Positions 29,307 to 38,363 of a stretch of DNA of 64,000 nucleotides are shown piece by piece (position 1 is the stretch's first letter; every line of letters begins with the position of its first letter). The position numbers were made by a program, and so were the translations under genes. The stretch comes from Flavobacterium ovatum. GTDB taxonomy: Bacteria; Bacteroidota; Bacteroidia; Flavobacteriales; Flavobacteriaceae. The DNA lies in contig NZ_CP160035.1 of NCBI RefSeq assembly GCF_040703125.1, positions 1,984,001 to 2,048,000 on the forward strand. Reading direction: 5' to 3'. The notes beneath the pieces are model-generated. The model did not search any database. It was given only the letters and a program-made list of their open reading frames with translations, and had not been told where the DNA came from.

Positions 29307-30302
29307 ATGAAATTCAAATTTTTGATAGGACTCTTTTTTTTAACACTAGGGTCTTTCGCTCAACGAGAACAACTGCAATGGCTAGATATAAATTTGAGTA
29401 ATTATGATTATCCTTATCCCGTACATTTTATCCCGGTAAACATTCAGCAGCAAGAACTCAAAATGGAGTACATGGATGTGAAACCAGATAATTATAATGG
29501 GAAAAATATTCTCTTGCTTCACGGTAAGAACTTCAACGGAGCGTATTGGAAAACAACTATAGAAGCCTTGACAAAAAAAGGATTCCGTGTAATTGTACCA
29601 GACCAAATAGGTTTTGGGAAATCATCAAAACCCGATAATTTTCAATATTCTTTTCAACAACTAGCGCAGAATACCAAACAGATATTAGATAGTTTAGGAA
29701 TCAAAAAAACGGCTGTTTTAGGTCATTCTATGGGCGGAATGGTAGCCACTCGTTTTGCATTGCTATATCCTGAAGTTACAGAGAAATTGATTCTTGAAAA
29801 TCCAATAGGTTTAGAAGATTGGAAACTTAAAGTACCTTATAAAAATGTAGATTGGTGGTACAAAAACGAATTGAAGCAAAGTTACGAAGGGATCAAGAAA
29901 TACCAATTAGAGAGTTATTATGACGGCAAATGGAAGCCAGAATATGATCAGTGGGTAAATCTGTTGGCGGGTTGGACTTTAAATTCTGACTTTAAAAAAA
30001 TAGCCTGGAACTCCGCTTTAGCGTATGACATGATTTTTACGCAGCCTGTAGTGTATGAATTTCAAAACATAAAGGTGCCAACACTTTTAATTATTGGAAC
30101 GCGAGATAGAACGGCTTTAGGAAAACCATTAGTAACCGAAGAGATTAGAAATACAATGGGATTGTACTCCGTTCTAGGTAAAGAAACTCAAAAGAAAATT
30201 GCGAATTCTAAATTAGTCGAAATTCCAAATATTGGACACATGCCACATATCGAAAGTTTTGATAAATTTATTCAGCCGCTAACAGCGTTTTTAGAAAAAT
30301 AA
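29307..30302 (+). CDS. Secreted alpha/beta hydrolase
   Basis: The 331-residue protein has a signal peptide (MKFKFLIGLFFLTLGSFAQ, cleaved near residue 19). The alpha/beta-hydrolase fold includes an oxyanion-hole region LLLHGKNFNGAYW (about 69-81), the nucleophile elbow LGHSMGGMVA (Ser about 142), an acidic residue in LLIIGTRDRTALG and a histidine in IPNIGHMPHIE near the end. It is probably a periplasmic or outer-membrane-associated esterase or epoxide-hydrolase-like enzyme; the substrate is unknown. It stands alone, 116 bp before the peroxiredoxin-like gene on the same strand. Confidence 0.88.
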   Translation: MKFKFLIGLFFLTLGSFAQREQLQWLDINLSNYDYPYPVHFIPVNIQQQELKMEYMDVKPDNYNGKNILLLHGKNFNGAYWKTTIEALTKKGFRVIVPDQIGFGKSSKPDNFQYSFQQLAQNTKQILDSLGIKKTAVLGHSMGGMVATRFALLYPEVTEKLILENPIGLEDWKLKVPYKNVDWWYKNELKQSYEGIKKYQLESYYDGKWKPEYDQWVNLLAGWTLNSDFKKIAWNSALAYDMIFTQPVVYEFQNIKVPTLLIIGTRDRTALGKPLVTEEIRNTMGLYSVLGKETQKKIANSKLVEIPNIGHMPHIESFDKFIQPLTAFLEK

Positions 30303-30390
30303 TAAATTACGGATTAAGGAAAGTTGTCCTTGGGGATAAATAACCAACACAATAAGAAAAATAGACAACTTAAATAAACTAGGACAGTAA

Positions 30391-30398
30391 TACATTTG
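30391..30398 (+). promoter_or_regulatory. Candidate -7 box of the peroxiredoxin-like gene
   Basis: TACATTTG lies 20 bases before the ATG at 30419. The upstream -33 is not obvious. The element is identical to the -7 of the three small paralogues. Confidence 0.55.
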
Positions 30399-30418
30399 TT
30401 CTATTAATAAAATAATAA

Positions 30419-31090
30419 ATGATGAATATAGAAAATAGCACAATCAGTTTACAAGCCACTTTAGATAATGCAAAGAACGCTTGGGAAGTAAAAGCACCAG
30501 AACAAATTAAAGAGATTTATGCTGAAGGAATTGCTGATGTAACACGTCAAAACGTGATTGCAAACGCGATAAAAAATGATGATATAGCACCGGATTTTAT
30601 CCTTACAAATGCCACTGGAAAAGAAGTGAAATTGAGTGATTATCTTAAAAAAGGACCTGTTGTTTTAACGTGGTACCGTGGCGGATGGTGTCCTTATTGC
30701 AATATGACCTTGCATTATTTGCAAGAGCAATTGCCTAATATTCAATTAAAAGGAGCAAACTTATTAGCACTAACTCCTGAGTTGCCGGATAAATCAATGT
30801 CAACTGCTGAAAAACACCAATTGCAATTTGAAGTATTGAGTGATATAGGAAACAAAGTAGCTAAAGAATATGGAATCGTTTTTAAACTGACTGATGATGT
30901 TGCGGCTTCTTATCAAAAAGGATTTGATTTACATGGTTATAACGGTGATGAATCGGATGAATTACCTTTGGCCGCCACTTATGTAATTGATCAACAAGGG
31001 AAAATTGTCTATACATTCTTAGATGCTGAATATAGAAATAGAGCTGAAGCAGATGCTATCTTGAAAGCTCTTGAGGCTCTTAAGAAATAA
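30419..31090 (+). CDS. Peroxiredoxin-like (AhpC/TSA) redox protein
   Basis: The 223-residue thioredoxin-fold protein has TNATGKEVKLSDYL, then VVLTWYRGGWCPYCNMTLHYLQ (about residues 82-103). The CPYC motif replaces the usual TxxC peroxidatic site, as in the peroxiredoxin-like AhpC/TSA subgroup. It ends LPLAATYVIDQQGKIVYTFLDAEYRNRAE. It lacks a signal peptide, so it acts in the cytoplasm, probably reducing peroxides or disulphides. The start is ATG 30419 or the next ATG at 30422. It is monocistronic, with a hairpin terminator 22 bp after the stop. Confidence 0.85.
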   Translation: MMNIENSTISLQATLDNAKNAWEVKAPEQIKEIYAEGIADVTRQNVIANAIKNDDIAPDFILTNATGKEVKLSDYLKKGPVVLTWYRGGWCPYCNMTLHYLQEQLPNIQLKGANLLALTPELPDKSMSTAEKHQLQFEVLSDIGNKVAKEYGIVFKLTDDVAASYQKGFDLHGYNGDESDELPLAATYVIDQQGKIVYTFLDAEYRNRAEADAILKALEALKK

Positions 31091-31112
31091 GTTAGTTCAA
31101 AAATTTATGGAG

Positions 31113-31148
31113 TACCCTTAAAAGAGAAAGTCTTCTGAGGGTATTTTT
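31113..31148 (+). terminator. Probable terminator of the peroxiredoxin-like gene
   Basis: TACCCT pairs with AGGGTA across a ~19-base loop, followed by five T. The stem is short and the loop long. Confidence 0.55.
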
Positions 31149-31575
31149 AGTGATAATGCGAATCACAGATTGAGGAAATGTTTAAAAAAAGAGGAGATAA
31201 CTTTTAAGTAATTGGCTTAATAGTTTTGAAATCAGTATTTTAAAAGTGTTCGTCACGCGTTTAAACATATAGTTATTCAGTCTTAATCAGTGAAAATCTA
31301 TTCAGTAATCTGCGAGAAATTTGAAAAATATTTTAAAATATAGCTGTGAGCGATTCAGTAATAATAAACTAGATTTAACAGACTAATTAGATTGGACTGT
31401 ATTGGACTATTTTTTGGTATTAGAACAAAGTTTCTATAGGTTAACGCTGAATTACTGGAGGTTATTTTGTAATCTACTTTAGGGAAAACGCCGATTACGT
31501 AAGTGCATACGGTAATGTGAGAGGAGGCAAAGTTAAATTTTAAAACTTGACTTTGTCTCCTACTTTAATTAAAAC
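31149..31575. repeat. Gene-free region with a 38-bp inverted repeat before the terC stop
   Basis: No gene is seen. At 31523-31560 two 19-base arms (GGAGGCAAAGTTAAATTTT and AAAACTTGACTTTGTCTCC) pair with three mismatches and no loop. It may help end terC transcription from the minus strand, although no T tract follows. Confidence 0.5.
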
Positions 31576-32346
31576 TTATTTCTTTTTAGCACTCTTCATA
31601 TTCAACATTTCTACAAATAGAGAAAATGAAATTGCAAAGTATAAATATCCTTTAGGAATAGGAGTCACGTGACTACCAAAGATTAAAGCATTAGATAAAT
31701 GTGCACTTTCTGTCAATAGCATCATACCAATCAAAATCAAAAAGGCTAATCCTAAAATCTGAATCGATGGATTTTTGTTCACAAAAGTTCCCACTGGAAC
31801 CGCAAATTGCATCATGATAAAAACTGAAATCACTACTGCCGTTACCATAATATACAAAGCCCCTTCAACACCATTAGTCATCCCCACAGCCGTCAGAATA
31901 CTATCAAAGGAGAAAACCAAGTCAATCATAATAATTTGAATAATCACACTTTGGAACGATTTAGCGGCGGCTTTACCTAATTCGGCCTCTTCATCCCCTT
32001 TATGATCCACCTTTTCACGGATTTCATTCGTGCTTTTATAAATTAAAAACAATCCACCCGCAAGTAAAATCAAACTTTGTCCCGTAATTCCAGCTTGAAA
32101 CCAAGGTAAATCAACCGTAAACCAAGGTTCTTTCATTTGGATTAACAAGTTGATTCCAAATAATAACGCAATACGCATAAACATCGCTAGGAACATCCCG
32201 ATTTTAGTAGCTCTTTTACGGTCTTCCTCGGGTAATTTACCGGTAGCAATCGAGATAAAAATAATATTGTCAATACCTAGGACTATTTCGAGAAAAGTCA
32301 AGGTTAATAAGGCAATCCAAGCATCCGGATTCAAAAATACTTCCAT
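31576..32346 (-). CDS. TerC/Alx-family integral membrane protein
   Basis: The 256-residue inner-membrane protein has about seven hydrophobic helices. Family motifs are WIALLTLTFLEIVLGIDNIIFISI (residues 8-31), RKRATKIGMFLAMFMRIALL, QIIMIDLVFSFDSILTAVGM (about 136-155) and PSIQILGLAFLILIGMMLL. The acidic intramembrane positions (E in TFLEIVLGIDN and D in VFSFDSI) are those thought to bind Mn2+ in TerC/MeeF-type exporters. A role in manganese export linked to exoenzyme metallation is known for relatives; here it is inferred. It is a single gene. Confidence 0.9.
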   Translation of the reverse strand: MEVFLNPDAWIALLTLTFLEIVLGIDNIIFISIATGKLPEEDRKRATKIGMFLAMFMRIALLFGINLLIQMKEPWFTVDLPWFQAGITGQSLILLAGGLFLIYKSTNEIREKVDHKGDEEAELGKAAAKSFQSVIIQIIMIDLVFSFDSILTAVGMTNGVEGALYIMVTAVVISVFIMMQFAVPVGTFVNKNPSIQILGLAFLILIGMMLLTESAHLSNALIFGSHVTPIPKGYLYFAISFSLFVEMLNMKSAKKK

Positions 32347-32446
32347 TTTTATATTTAGTTAATTGTTTTTTTTATTGAGTTTTGAAATTGCTTTTTGTCA
32401 CAAAGTCACAAAGTTTTGATTTTTGATATTTGCATTTGACATTTGC

Positions 32447-32815
32447 CTATAGCTTCTCAGCCGTTCCCCGTTGCTTATTATCATTTCCTACCATTCCGTA
32501 TTCAAACAAATAAGTGTTCTCTTCGGTAGATAAAATCTTGATGTTGACCGCCTTTTCTTCCGCCATGCTTTTCGGGTGCAATTTGCGCAGTACATATTCA
32601 CAATCATTCACCCATCGGATCGACGCCGTGTCCGTCTTCCCCTCATAAGTTTCAATTTCGATACTGTCATTTCGCTCAAAAAAGGTCGTTTTCATTACAC
32701 CATCAATCTCGCTTTCAAACTTAAATTTCCCCGTTTTAAAATCGGTACAATCTCTAGCAGGCTCTTTGCAGGCAGCCAAAAAAAGCAACCCACCAATAAG
32801 TACAATCTTTTTCAT
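32447..32815 (-). CDS. Small lipoprotein of unknown function
   Basis: The 122-residue protein has a lipoprotein signal (MKKIVLIGGLLFLAAC, lipid Cys16) and a ~105-residue beta-rich mature domain (FKTGKFKFESEIDGVMKTTFFERNDS, SIRWVNDCEYVLRKLHPKS, NTYLFEYGMVGND). Similar proteins in flavobacteria lack a known function. Two further cysteines (in RDCTDF and NDCEYV) could form a disulphide. It lies 100 bp downstream of terC's start on the same strand; a shared transcript is possible but not shown. Confidence 0.75.
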   Translation of the reverse strand: MKKIVLIGGLLFLAACKEPARDCTDFKTGKFKFESEIDGVMKTTFFERNDSIEIETYEGKTDTASIRWVNDCEYVLRKLHPKSMAEEKAVNIKILSTEENTYLFEYGMVGNDNKQRGTAEKL

Positions 32816-32828
32816 TTTTATTTTTTGA

Positions 32829-32974
32829 GCCTTATCCAGCTGTTCACGACAAGTCCTCCGTGCTATTCCTTTTTTTCTACTGACATAAAAGGAGCTTCTT
32901 TCAGTCGCTCTTTTATGTCAAGAAAAAATAGGAATATCCTGTTCGGGCTTTCCGTTGCCATCTGGGGCAAAAGG
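32829..32974. repeat. Composite hairpin repeat element, copy 2
   Basis: Nested inverted repeats: inner TGACATAAAAGGAGC (32881-32895) with GCTCTTTTATGTCA (32907-32920), middle ATTCCTTTTTTTCT (32865-32878) with AGAAAAAATAGGAAT. Its core (AAAGGAGCTTCT...GTCGCTCTTT) is shared with the copy at 46526-46656. The outer right end TTTCCGTTGCCATCTGGGGC resembles the other copies' TTTTCGCTATAATCGGGGGC. Confidence 0.7.
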
Positions 32975-32976
32975 CA

Positions 32977-33558
32977 TTATTTGTTATCCAAACGCTTTAT
33001 TTCAGCATCGGTAAAGTTCTTAATTTCTTTCGCTTTAGCAAATTTATCCGTGTTATAATTTTCAGAATTATTCCGAGCAATCGATAGGCTATCCCAAGAA
33101 CTATTTTTCAATTCTTTAGCATAAAAAACCATCTGTCCCACATGATAAGAATAATGCGCCAGTTGGCGGTTGATGGCTTCTAGAACCGTATGGCCTTCGT
33201 TTCGGATGTAGATAATATCCAAAAGTTGCTCCTGTTGCAAACCATCCAAAGTAGTCATTAAACAGTCCCAGCCTTTATCCCAAGATTCCAAAACCGCTTC
33301 TTTATTGGTTAGGTCATTTTCAAATTCCGCATCACGCTGACGCCATTCTTTCTCACCATCGGTAGTCAAGAAATTTGTCCATCTCGACAACATATTCCCC
33401 GAAAGGTGTTTGACAATCGTAGCCATACTATTTGTGTCTTCATTCGTTTGTACAAAAAGCTGATTGGGTTCGATTTGAGTCATTGCTTTCTCTCCCAAAG
33501 TTTTATAATAAAGAAACAGCTTTTTGACGCTTTCTAAATAAATTGAATTGGCTTCCAT
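32977..33558 (-). CDS. DinB-like DUF1572 protein
   Basis: The 193-residue soluble protein fits the DUF1572 branch of the DinB/YfiT metalloenzyme-like four-helix bundle. It has a first histidine region (MATIVKHLSGNMLSRW, about residues 45-60), then EGHTVLEAINRQLAHYSYHVGQMVFYAK (about 122-149) with a HxxxH pattern. This fold usually binds Zn or Ni through three histidines and is linked to bacillithiol or other thiol transferases in some species. The activity here is unknown. The start is the ATG at 33558. It lies next to a repeat element. Confidence 0.82.
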   Translation of the reverse strand: MEANSIYLESVKKLFLYYKTLGEKAMTQIEPNQLFVQTNEDTNSMATIVKHLSGNMLSRWTNFLTTDGEKEWRQRDAEFENDLTNKEAVLESWDKGWDCLMTTLDGLQQEQLLDIIYIRNEGHTVLEAINRQLAHYSYHVGQMVFYAKELKNSSWDSLSIARNNSENYNTDKFAKAKEIKNFTDAEIKRLDNK

Positions 33559-33786
33559 CTTATATTATTTTAATACCTAAAAGTACTAAAAAAAGGATTT
33601 GTTTTTTTAATCCAGTTTACAGAATAGGATGTCACTTTTTGTGTTTAATTGGTCAAAGTGTATTAGTGGTTCTTTTCGTTCAATCAGTCAAATAAATAAA
33701 AAAAGTTGCTTTCAGTTTCGATTTTCCGTATTTTTAATCCAGACAAGAAAGAAAATAAATCAGTCCAAATTGAAATATACTTACTT

Positions 33787-36039
33787 ATGAAAAACGCTAA
33801 ATTACAAGCATTTATCCCCCTTTTTTATATCGTTTGGTCTGATGATTTATTGACTAAAAAAGAGTTTTTTACTTTACAGTATTATATCGATTCGCAAGAT
33901 TGGCTTTCGGTAGAGGATAAAATAGGGTTACTTTCCAGAATAACTATTTCAAATCCGCCATCTCGTCAAGACCTTACCGATTGGAAGAATACAATAGAAC
34001 AATCTATTCAGGATAACCCTGAAGTGAAATCTATTTTTGAACTAGCGGTTGTACTTTCTAAAAATGATACTACGGTTCAAAACTTAGAGGTTTCTTTTGC
34101 AAAACTCGAAAATGATTTGGGAATTCTAGGAGAGGAAGCCATTAGTAATTTTAAAACAAAAGCAAAATCTTTTACGGTTAATCAGCAAGCCGAAGCGAGT
34201 TTTGATGTCCGAAAAATAACAGATCTATTAGACGGAGAACAAGCGCACATTATAAATAAAGTAAAATCGATAATTTCTAGACCTGAATTTAAGTTAGATG
34301 CCGCAATGGATATTGGTGTGTACCGCCAAAAGGTATTTGACTGGTGTACAATTTTAGCTAAGGAAAACCTAGGAAATATGGCTTATCCCAAGCAATATGG
34401 CGGCGGCGGAAATATCGCTGATTATTTTGCCATTATGGAAACCCTGAGTTATCATGATTTGAGTTTGGTAATTAAATTTGGTGTACAATTTGGACTTTGG
34501 GGAATGAGTATTCAATCCCTTGGGACAGAAAAACATTATGCTAAATATTTAAGAGACATTGGCACACTAAAATTGCCCGGTTGTTTTGCAATGACTGAAA
34601 CCCATCACGGTTCTAATGTAAAAGGATTGGAAACAACAGCAACCTACCATCACGAAACACAATCCTTTACAATTCATACGCCACACCCAAAAGCACAAAA
34701 AGAATATATAGGTAATGCTGCATTGCACGGGCAAATGGCAACCGTTTTTGCTAAATTAATTATTGAAGAACACGATTATGGTGTCAATGCTTTTATCGTT
34801 CCCTTGCGTGACGAAAAAGGGGTGGTTCTAAAAGGAATTACGATTGGTGATTGTGGCCCAAAAATGGGATTGAATGGCGTTGATAATGGTACGATTCGTT
34901 TTGACAACGTGCTTATTCCAAAAGAAAATATGCTGGATCGTTTTGCATGTGTAAATGAAAAAGGCGGATTTCAAAGCCCGATTCCGAGTGATAACCGACG
35001 CTTTTTTACGATGCTAGGTACTTTAGTTGGAGGTCGAATTGGAATTCCGCGTTCGGCTTTGGCTGCAGCCAAAACGGGACTTACCATTGCCATAAAATAC
35101 AGTGACCAACGCAAACAATTTGGACCCGAAGGAGCTTCAGAAGTTCCTATTTTGAATTACCGCATGCACCAACGACGTTTGTTAATTCCGCTAGCAAAAA
35201 CCTATGCCGTTCATTTTGCTTTGCAGTATTTGACGAAACGTTTTTTGAATAAATCGGAAGAGCAGATGCAAGAAATCGAAGCCTTAGCAGCAGGATTGAA
35301 ATCTTATTCCACTTGGAGTACTACGGAAATTTTACAAGAATGTAGGGAAGCCTGTGGTGGAAAAGGATATTTATCAGAAAACCGAATTGATGCTTTGAAA
35401 AATGATACCGAAGTATACACCACTTTTGAGGGTGACAATACGGTCTTGATGCAATTAGTGGCTAAAAATCGTTTGTCGGAATTCAGAAAATCATTTGGCG
35501 AAATGGGTTCGTTAGGGATTATTAATTATGTATATGAAAATGCTAAATCAGCTATAGCGGAAAAAAATCCGCTCATCATTCGAAATACAGATGAAGCGCA
35601 TTTGCTAGATTATGAATTTCATTTGCAGGCTTTCCAACACCGAGAACAAACGATTCTAGCTTCTGCTGCCAAACGTATCAAAAAATTAATTGATACTGGT
35701 TTAGAGCCTTATGATGCTTTTAATGTTGTGCAACATCAATTGATAGCTGTGGCAGAAGCATATTTAGACCGCGTAGTTTTAGAACAATTTCAAATTGCTA
35801 TTGCAGCTGTAGAGGATGAAAAAAGCAGTGCAGTATTAACCAAAATGTGTCAACTGTTTGCGCTTTCGCAAATAGAAAAGAACAAAGGTTGGTATCTAGA
35901 AGATGATTATATGGAATCAGTGAAAACTAAAGCCATTCGGAAAATGGTTAATCAATTGTGTTGGGATATTAGACCCGATGCTGTGGCTTTGGTAAATGCA
36001 TTTGCCATTCCTGATTCCTGTTTGGGAGCGTTGGTTTAA
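33787..36039 (+). CDS. Large acyl-CoA dehydrogenase (acyl-CoA oxidase-like family)
   Basis: The 750-residue flavoprotein has the size and layout of the long ACAD/ACOX-like group rather than the usual ~380-residue dehydrogenase. An N-terminal ~150-residue helical extension precedes the catalytic core, with GNMAYPKQYGGGGN (about residue 198), CFAMTETHHGSNVKGLETTA (about 272-291), GNTA-like IGNAALHGQMATVFAKL, GPKMGLNGVDNGTIRFDNV and RKQFGPEG (about 440). The C-terminal CGGKGYLSENRI and TTFEGDNTVLMQ are FAD-binding and catalytic-loop motifs. It likely carries out the first step of fatty-acid beta-oxidation. The open frame begins at a TTG at 33706, but the ATG at 33787 is preferred. It is a single gene. 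Confidence 0.9.
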   Translation: MKNAKLQAFIPLFYIVWSDDLLTKKEFFTLQYYIDSQDWLSVEDKIGLLSRITISNPPSRQDLTDWKNTIEQSIQDNPEVKSIFELAVVLSKNDTTVQNLEVSFAKLENDLGILGEEAISNFKTKAKSFTVNQQAEASFDVRKITDLLDGEQAHIINKVKSIISRPEFKLDAAMDIGVYRQKVFDWCTILAKENLGNMAYPKQYGGGGNIADYFAIMETLSYHDLSLVIKFGVQFGLWGMSIQSLGTEKHYAKYLRDIGTLKLPGCFAMTETHHGSNVKGLETTATYHHETQSFTIHTPHPKAQKEYIGNAALHGQMATVFAKLIIEEHDYGVNAFIVPLRDEKGVVLKGITIGDCGPKMGLNGVDNGTIRFDNVLIPKENMLDRFACVNEKGGFQSPIPSDNRRFFTMLGTLVGGRIGIPRSALAAAKTGLTIAIKYSDQRKQFGPEGASEVPILNYRMHQRRLLIPLAKTYAVHFALQYLTKRFLNKSEEQMQEIEALAAGLKSYSTWSTTEILQECREACGGKGYLSENRIDALKNDTEVYTTFEGDNTVLMQLVAKNRLSEFRKSFGEMGSLGIINYVYENAKSAIAEKNPLIIRNTDEAHLLDYEFHLQAFQHREQTILASAAKRIKKLIDTGLEPYDAFNVVQHQLIAVAEAYLDRVVLEQFQIAIAAVEDEKSSAVLTKMCQLFALSQIEKNKGWYLEDDYMESVKTKAIRKMVNQLCWDIRPDAVALVNAFAIPDSCLGALV

Positions 36040-36072
36040 GGATTTGAAAAGGTTAGGAAGTTTGAAAAAGCC

Positions 36073-36128
36073 GCATTGCAAATGCTACGCTTTCGTCTTT
36101 ATGAAAGAAGGTACTCGTTGCAAACGAG
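36073..36128. repeat. Two short palindromes in the gap after the acyl-CoA dehydrogenase gene
   Basis: GCATTGCAAATGC (36073-36085) and CTCGTTGCAAACGAG (36114-36128) each have perfect 5- or 6-base arms around GCA. They sit in a gap with no gene and may be the remains of a dispersed repeat. Confidence 0.55.
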
Positions 36129-36271
36129 CACCAGATGTGTAAATACCAATCTCCTGTATATTCTTTGCTCATAATTGGTAGATTGACCTACTTATTAATT
36201 ACTGAATCTACACAATTTTATACGTTTTTTCGACTTTAAAATCATTGTTTTAAAGCTTTTAACTACGACGC

Positions 36272-36844
36272 CTACAAAACCTTAATGTCATACTTGTCCA
36301 ATAAACCAGTAATTCCTTGAGTAGAAAAACGAGCTTTTTTCATAGGATTGAATTCGGGATCAATGCTGTAATTATAAGCAGTCAGAAAGTTGACTTCTTT
36401 AAGTTGGGTATCATTGAAAATTGCGCCCTGAAGGTTACAATTATCAAATAGAGATTGGGTTAAATCACTGCCTATAAACGCCACTTCTTTTAGTGAAGTA
36501 TTGGTGAATTTAGTTTTAAGCATTTTCTTGTTAGAAAAAGAAGAATAGTCTAAAACACAGTCTTGAAATTCAACAGTAAATAGGAAATCATTGCACGTAT
36601 GAAACTGAATTCCCATCATTTTACAATTGCTAAAATGAACGGTTTTTAGGTTTGTTCCTACGACTTGCATCATTGATAGATTACAATCAATGAACTCGCA
36701 ATCCATAAAAGTGTTGTTAGAAAAATCGCTATTAGCAAAATCACAGTTTTTGAAAACGCAGTCTTCAAATTCCCGATTGCTGACTTTTTTGCCTGTGAAA
36801 ATAACTTTTTCAAAAGTTTTTTGGATGTGTAGTAATTCCTCCAT
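36272..36844 (-). CDS. Pentapeptide-repeat protein
   Basis: The 190-residue protein is mostly built of A(D/N)LxX-type pentapeptide repeats (for example FEDCVFKNCDFANSDFSNNTF and SDLTQSLFDNCNLQGAIFND), which fold as a right-handed quadrilateral beta-helix. A break in the repeat series occurs near TAYNYSIDPEFNPMKKARF, followed by GITGLLDKYDIKVL. The same layout is seen in Qnr/McbG-like gyrase-protecting proteins, but many such proteins have other roles, so this is only a possibility. The frame runs to 36949, but the ATG at 36844 overlaps the previous stop by one base (TAATG), the expected coupled start. It is the last gene of an operon after DUF6095, an unknown protein and murQ. Confidence 0.85.
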   Translation of the reverse strand: MEELLHIQKTFEKVIFTGKKVSNREFEDCVFKNCDFANSDFSNNTFMDCEFIDCNLSMMQVVGTNLKTVHFSNCKMMGIQFHTCNDFLFTVEFQDCVLDYSSFSNKKMLKTKFTNTSLKEVAFIGSDLTQSLFDNCNLQGAIFNDTQLKEVNFLTAYNYSIDPEFNPMKKARFSTQGITGLLDKYDIKVL

Positions 36845-37065
36845 TAGTCGTTGAATAAGCTTTTCATGATGAATTGTAATCCTTTGAACATACAGAATAC
36901 CGCTGCAATACAAAATAAGATGCCAATTGCTAATACCAAGTAATGCCAATCGTTCTGCTGATTCATAAACGCGTTATAAATCACAGTTGGACCTATGAAT
37001 AATAACGGTAAAGCACCCGAAAGGTATTTGATTCCGCGTGATAATACGTCTTTATTTGTTGTCAT
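36844..37065 (-). CDS. DUF6095-family small membrane protein
   Basis: The 73-residue protein has two hydrophobic segments (ALPLLFIGPTVIYNAFM and LVLAIGILFCIAAVFCMFKGLQFIM). This is the DUF6095 pattern common in flavobacteria; the function is unknown. It lies 2 bp after the upstream gene and shares one base with the pentapeptide gene, so it is translated from one transcript with them. Confidence 0.8.
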   Translation of the reverse strand: MTTNKDVLSRGIKYLSGALPLLFIGPTVIYNAFMNQQNDWHYLVLAIGILFCIAAVFCMFKGLQFIMKSLFND

Positions 37066-37067
37066 AA

Positions 37068-37529
37068 TTAAAATCTGAATTGTAAGCCGTAGCCGTTTTG
37101 ATTTGCAATGATATTGAGTTCTGTATTAGAATCTTCAATTCCTGAATTTTTTAATCCTTCATTGTAAATATGAATTGCCTTCTTGGCTTTTTTATCTTTT
37201 CCAGCTAAAATAGGAATTGAAACTAGCAGTGAAGCCAATCCAATATAAGTTGCTGGAGTAGGGTAAGATACATCTGAAAATAATCCAATGACTAAATCGA
37301 CGGTTAGTAATGCTCCTCCAATCCCTACAAAAAAACCACCTAATGCCTCTTTTTTTTGTGCTTTTTTGAATAATGAAAAAGCCTCGGTATTTTTAGATAA
37401 GTATTCTCTAGTTTGACGATGCGAAATTTGACTGTCATTGATGAAATAACGCCCTTTTACTTTTGTTATTTCTTGTGAAATGGAGGTTATTGAAAACAGG
37501 ATGGTTAATAGTATTATTATATTTTTCAT
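37068..37529 (-). CDS. Unknown exported or membrane protein in the murQ operon
   Basis: The 153-residue protein has an N-terminal signal peptide (MKNIIILLTILFSITSISQ) and two further hydrophobic stretches (GGFFVGIGGALLTVDLVIGLFSD and YIGLASLLVSIPILAG). It ends in an aromatic-rich QNGYGLQFRF. No family is recognised; the terminal F could suggest an outer-membrane or surface role, but the evidence is slight. It sits 24 bp after murQ's stop and 2 bp before DUF6095, so it belongs to their operon. Confidence 0.65.
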   Translation of the reverse strand: MKNIIILLTILFSITSISQEITKVKGRYFINDSQISHRQTREYLSKNTEAFSLFKKAQKKEALGGFFVGIGGALLTVDLVIGLFSDVSYPTPATYIGLASLLVSIPILAGKDKKAKKAIHIYNEGLKNSGIEDSNTELNIIANQNGYGLQFRF

Positions 37530-37553
37530 TATAATATTATATTAGTAAGTGTT

Positions 37554-38363
37554 TTATTTCCAGTTGTCTATGGATTTTCTGACGCTGCCAAATTTACGTA
37601 ATAATTCTCCACCTTCCTCATAACTTACGGGAATTTCTCCCATAATCATTTTGATACCACGATCTACTAGTTTGTTGTTGCTCAGTTGCATATCGACCAT
37701 TTTGTTGCCTTTTACTTTTCCTAACTGAATCATAGTTGCGGTCGAAATCATGTTTAAAACTAGTTTTTGAGCGGTTCCTGCTTTCATGCGAGAGCTACCG
37801 GTGACAAACTCTGGACCTACAACGACATCGATCGGAAATTGTGCTGTATGCGAAAGTGGACTTCCTGCATTGCACGAGATACTTCCAGTGATAATATTAT
37901 TTTCGTTACAGGTTTGTAAACCTCCAATAACATAAGGAGTTGTTCCTGAAGCGGCAATACCAATTACGACGTCATTAGTATTGATGTTGAATTCTTGTAA
38001 GTCTTTCCAAGCTTGTGTAGCGTTGTCTTCAGCATTTTCAACCGCTTTGCGAATGGCTGCATCCCCACCAGCAATTATTCCAACGACCATATCAAAAGGC
38101 ACTCCAAAGGTAGGAGGACATTCCGAAGCATCTACTACGCCTAATCGTCCAGAAGTTCCTGCTCCAATATAAAACAAACGACCACCGAGTTTCATTTTGG
38201 TAACTATTTGAGTGATCAAAGTTTCAATTTGGGGTAATGCTTTTTCAACTGCCAAAGGCACGGTTTGGTCTTCTTTATTGATATTAGCCAGTAACTCGGT
38301 TACAGACATTTTTTCGAGATGTTCGTATTTTGAGGATTGTTCGGTTGTTTTTGTAAATGTCAT
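37554..38363 (-). CDS. murQ: N-acetylmuramic acid 6-phosphate etherase
   Basis: The 269-residue SIS-domain enzyme removes lactate from MurNAc-6-P to give GlcNAc-6-P in cell-wall recycling. Motifs are MSVTELLANINKEDQTVPLAVEKALPQIE (N-terminus), RLFYIGAGTSGRLGVVDASECPPTFG (about residues 61-86), IAGGDAAIRKAVENAEDN (about 94-111), GIAASGTTPYVIGGL and VGPEFVTGSSRMKAGTAQKLVLNM. It is about 30 residues shorter at the C-terminus than the E. coli enzyme, which is usual for Bacteroidota. It is the first gene of a four-gene operon reading left. An alternating CTAAG-type run (38380-38405) lies just upstream. Confidence 0.95.
   Translation of the reverse strand: MTFTKTTEQSSKYEHLEKMSVTELLANINKEDQTVPLAVEKALPQIETLITQIVTKMKLGGRLFYIGAGTSGRLGVVDASECPPTFGVPFDMVVGIIAGGDAAIRKAVENAEDNATQAWKDLQEFNINTNDVVIGIAASGTTPYVIGGLQTCNENNIITGSISCNAGSPLSHTAQFPIDVVVGPEFVTGSSRMKAGTAQKLVLNMISTATMIQLGKVKGNKMVDMQLSNNKLVDRGIKMIMGEIPVSYEEGGELLRKFGSVRKSIDNWK

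Noticed and set aside
33706..33786. Upstream extension (TTG start) of the acyl-CoA dehydrogenase frame
   Set aside because: The 27 added residues look like untranslated DNA; the ATG at 33787 gives a sensible N-terminus.
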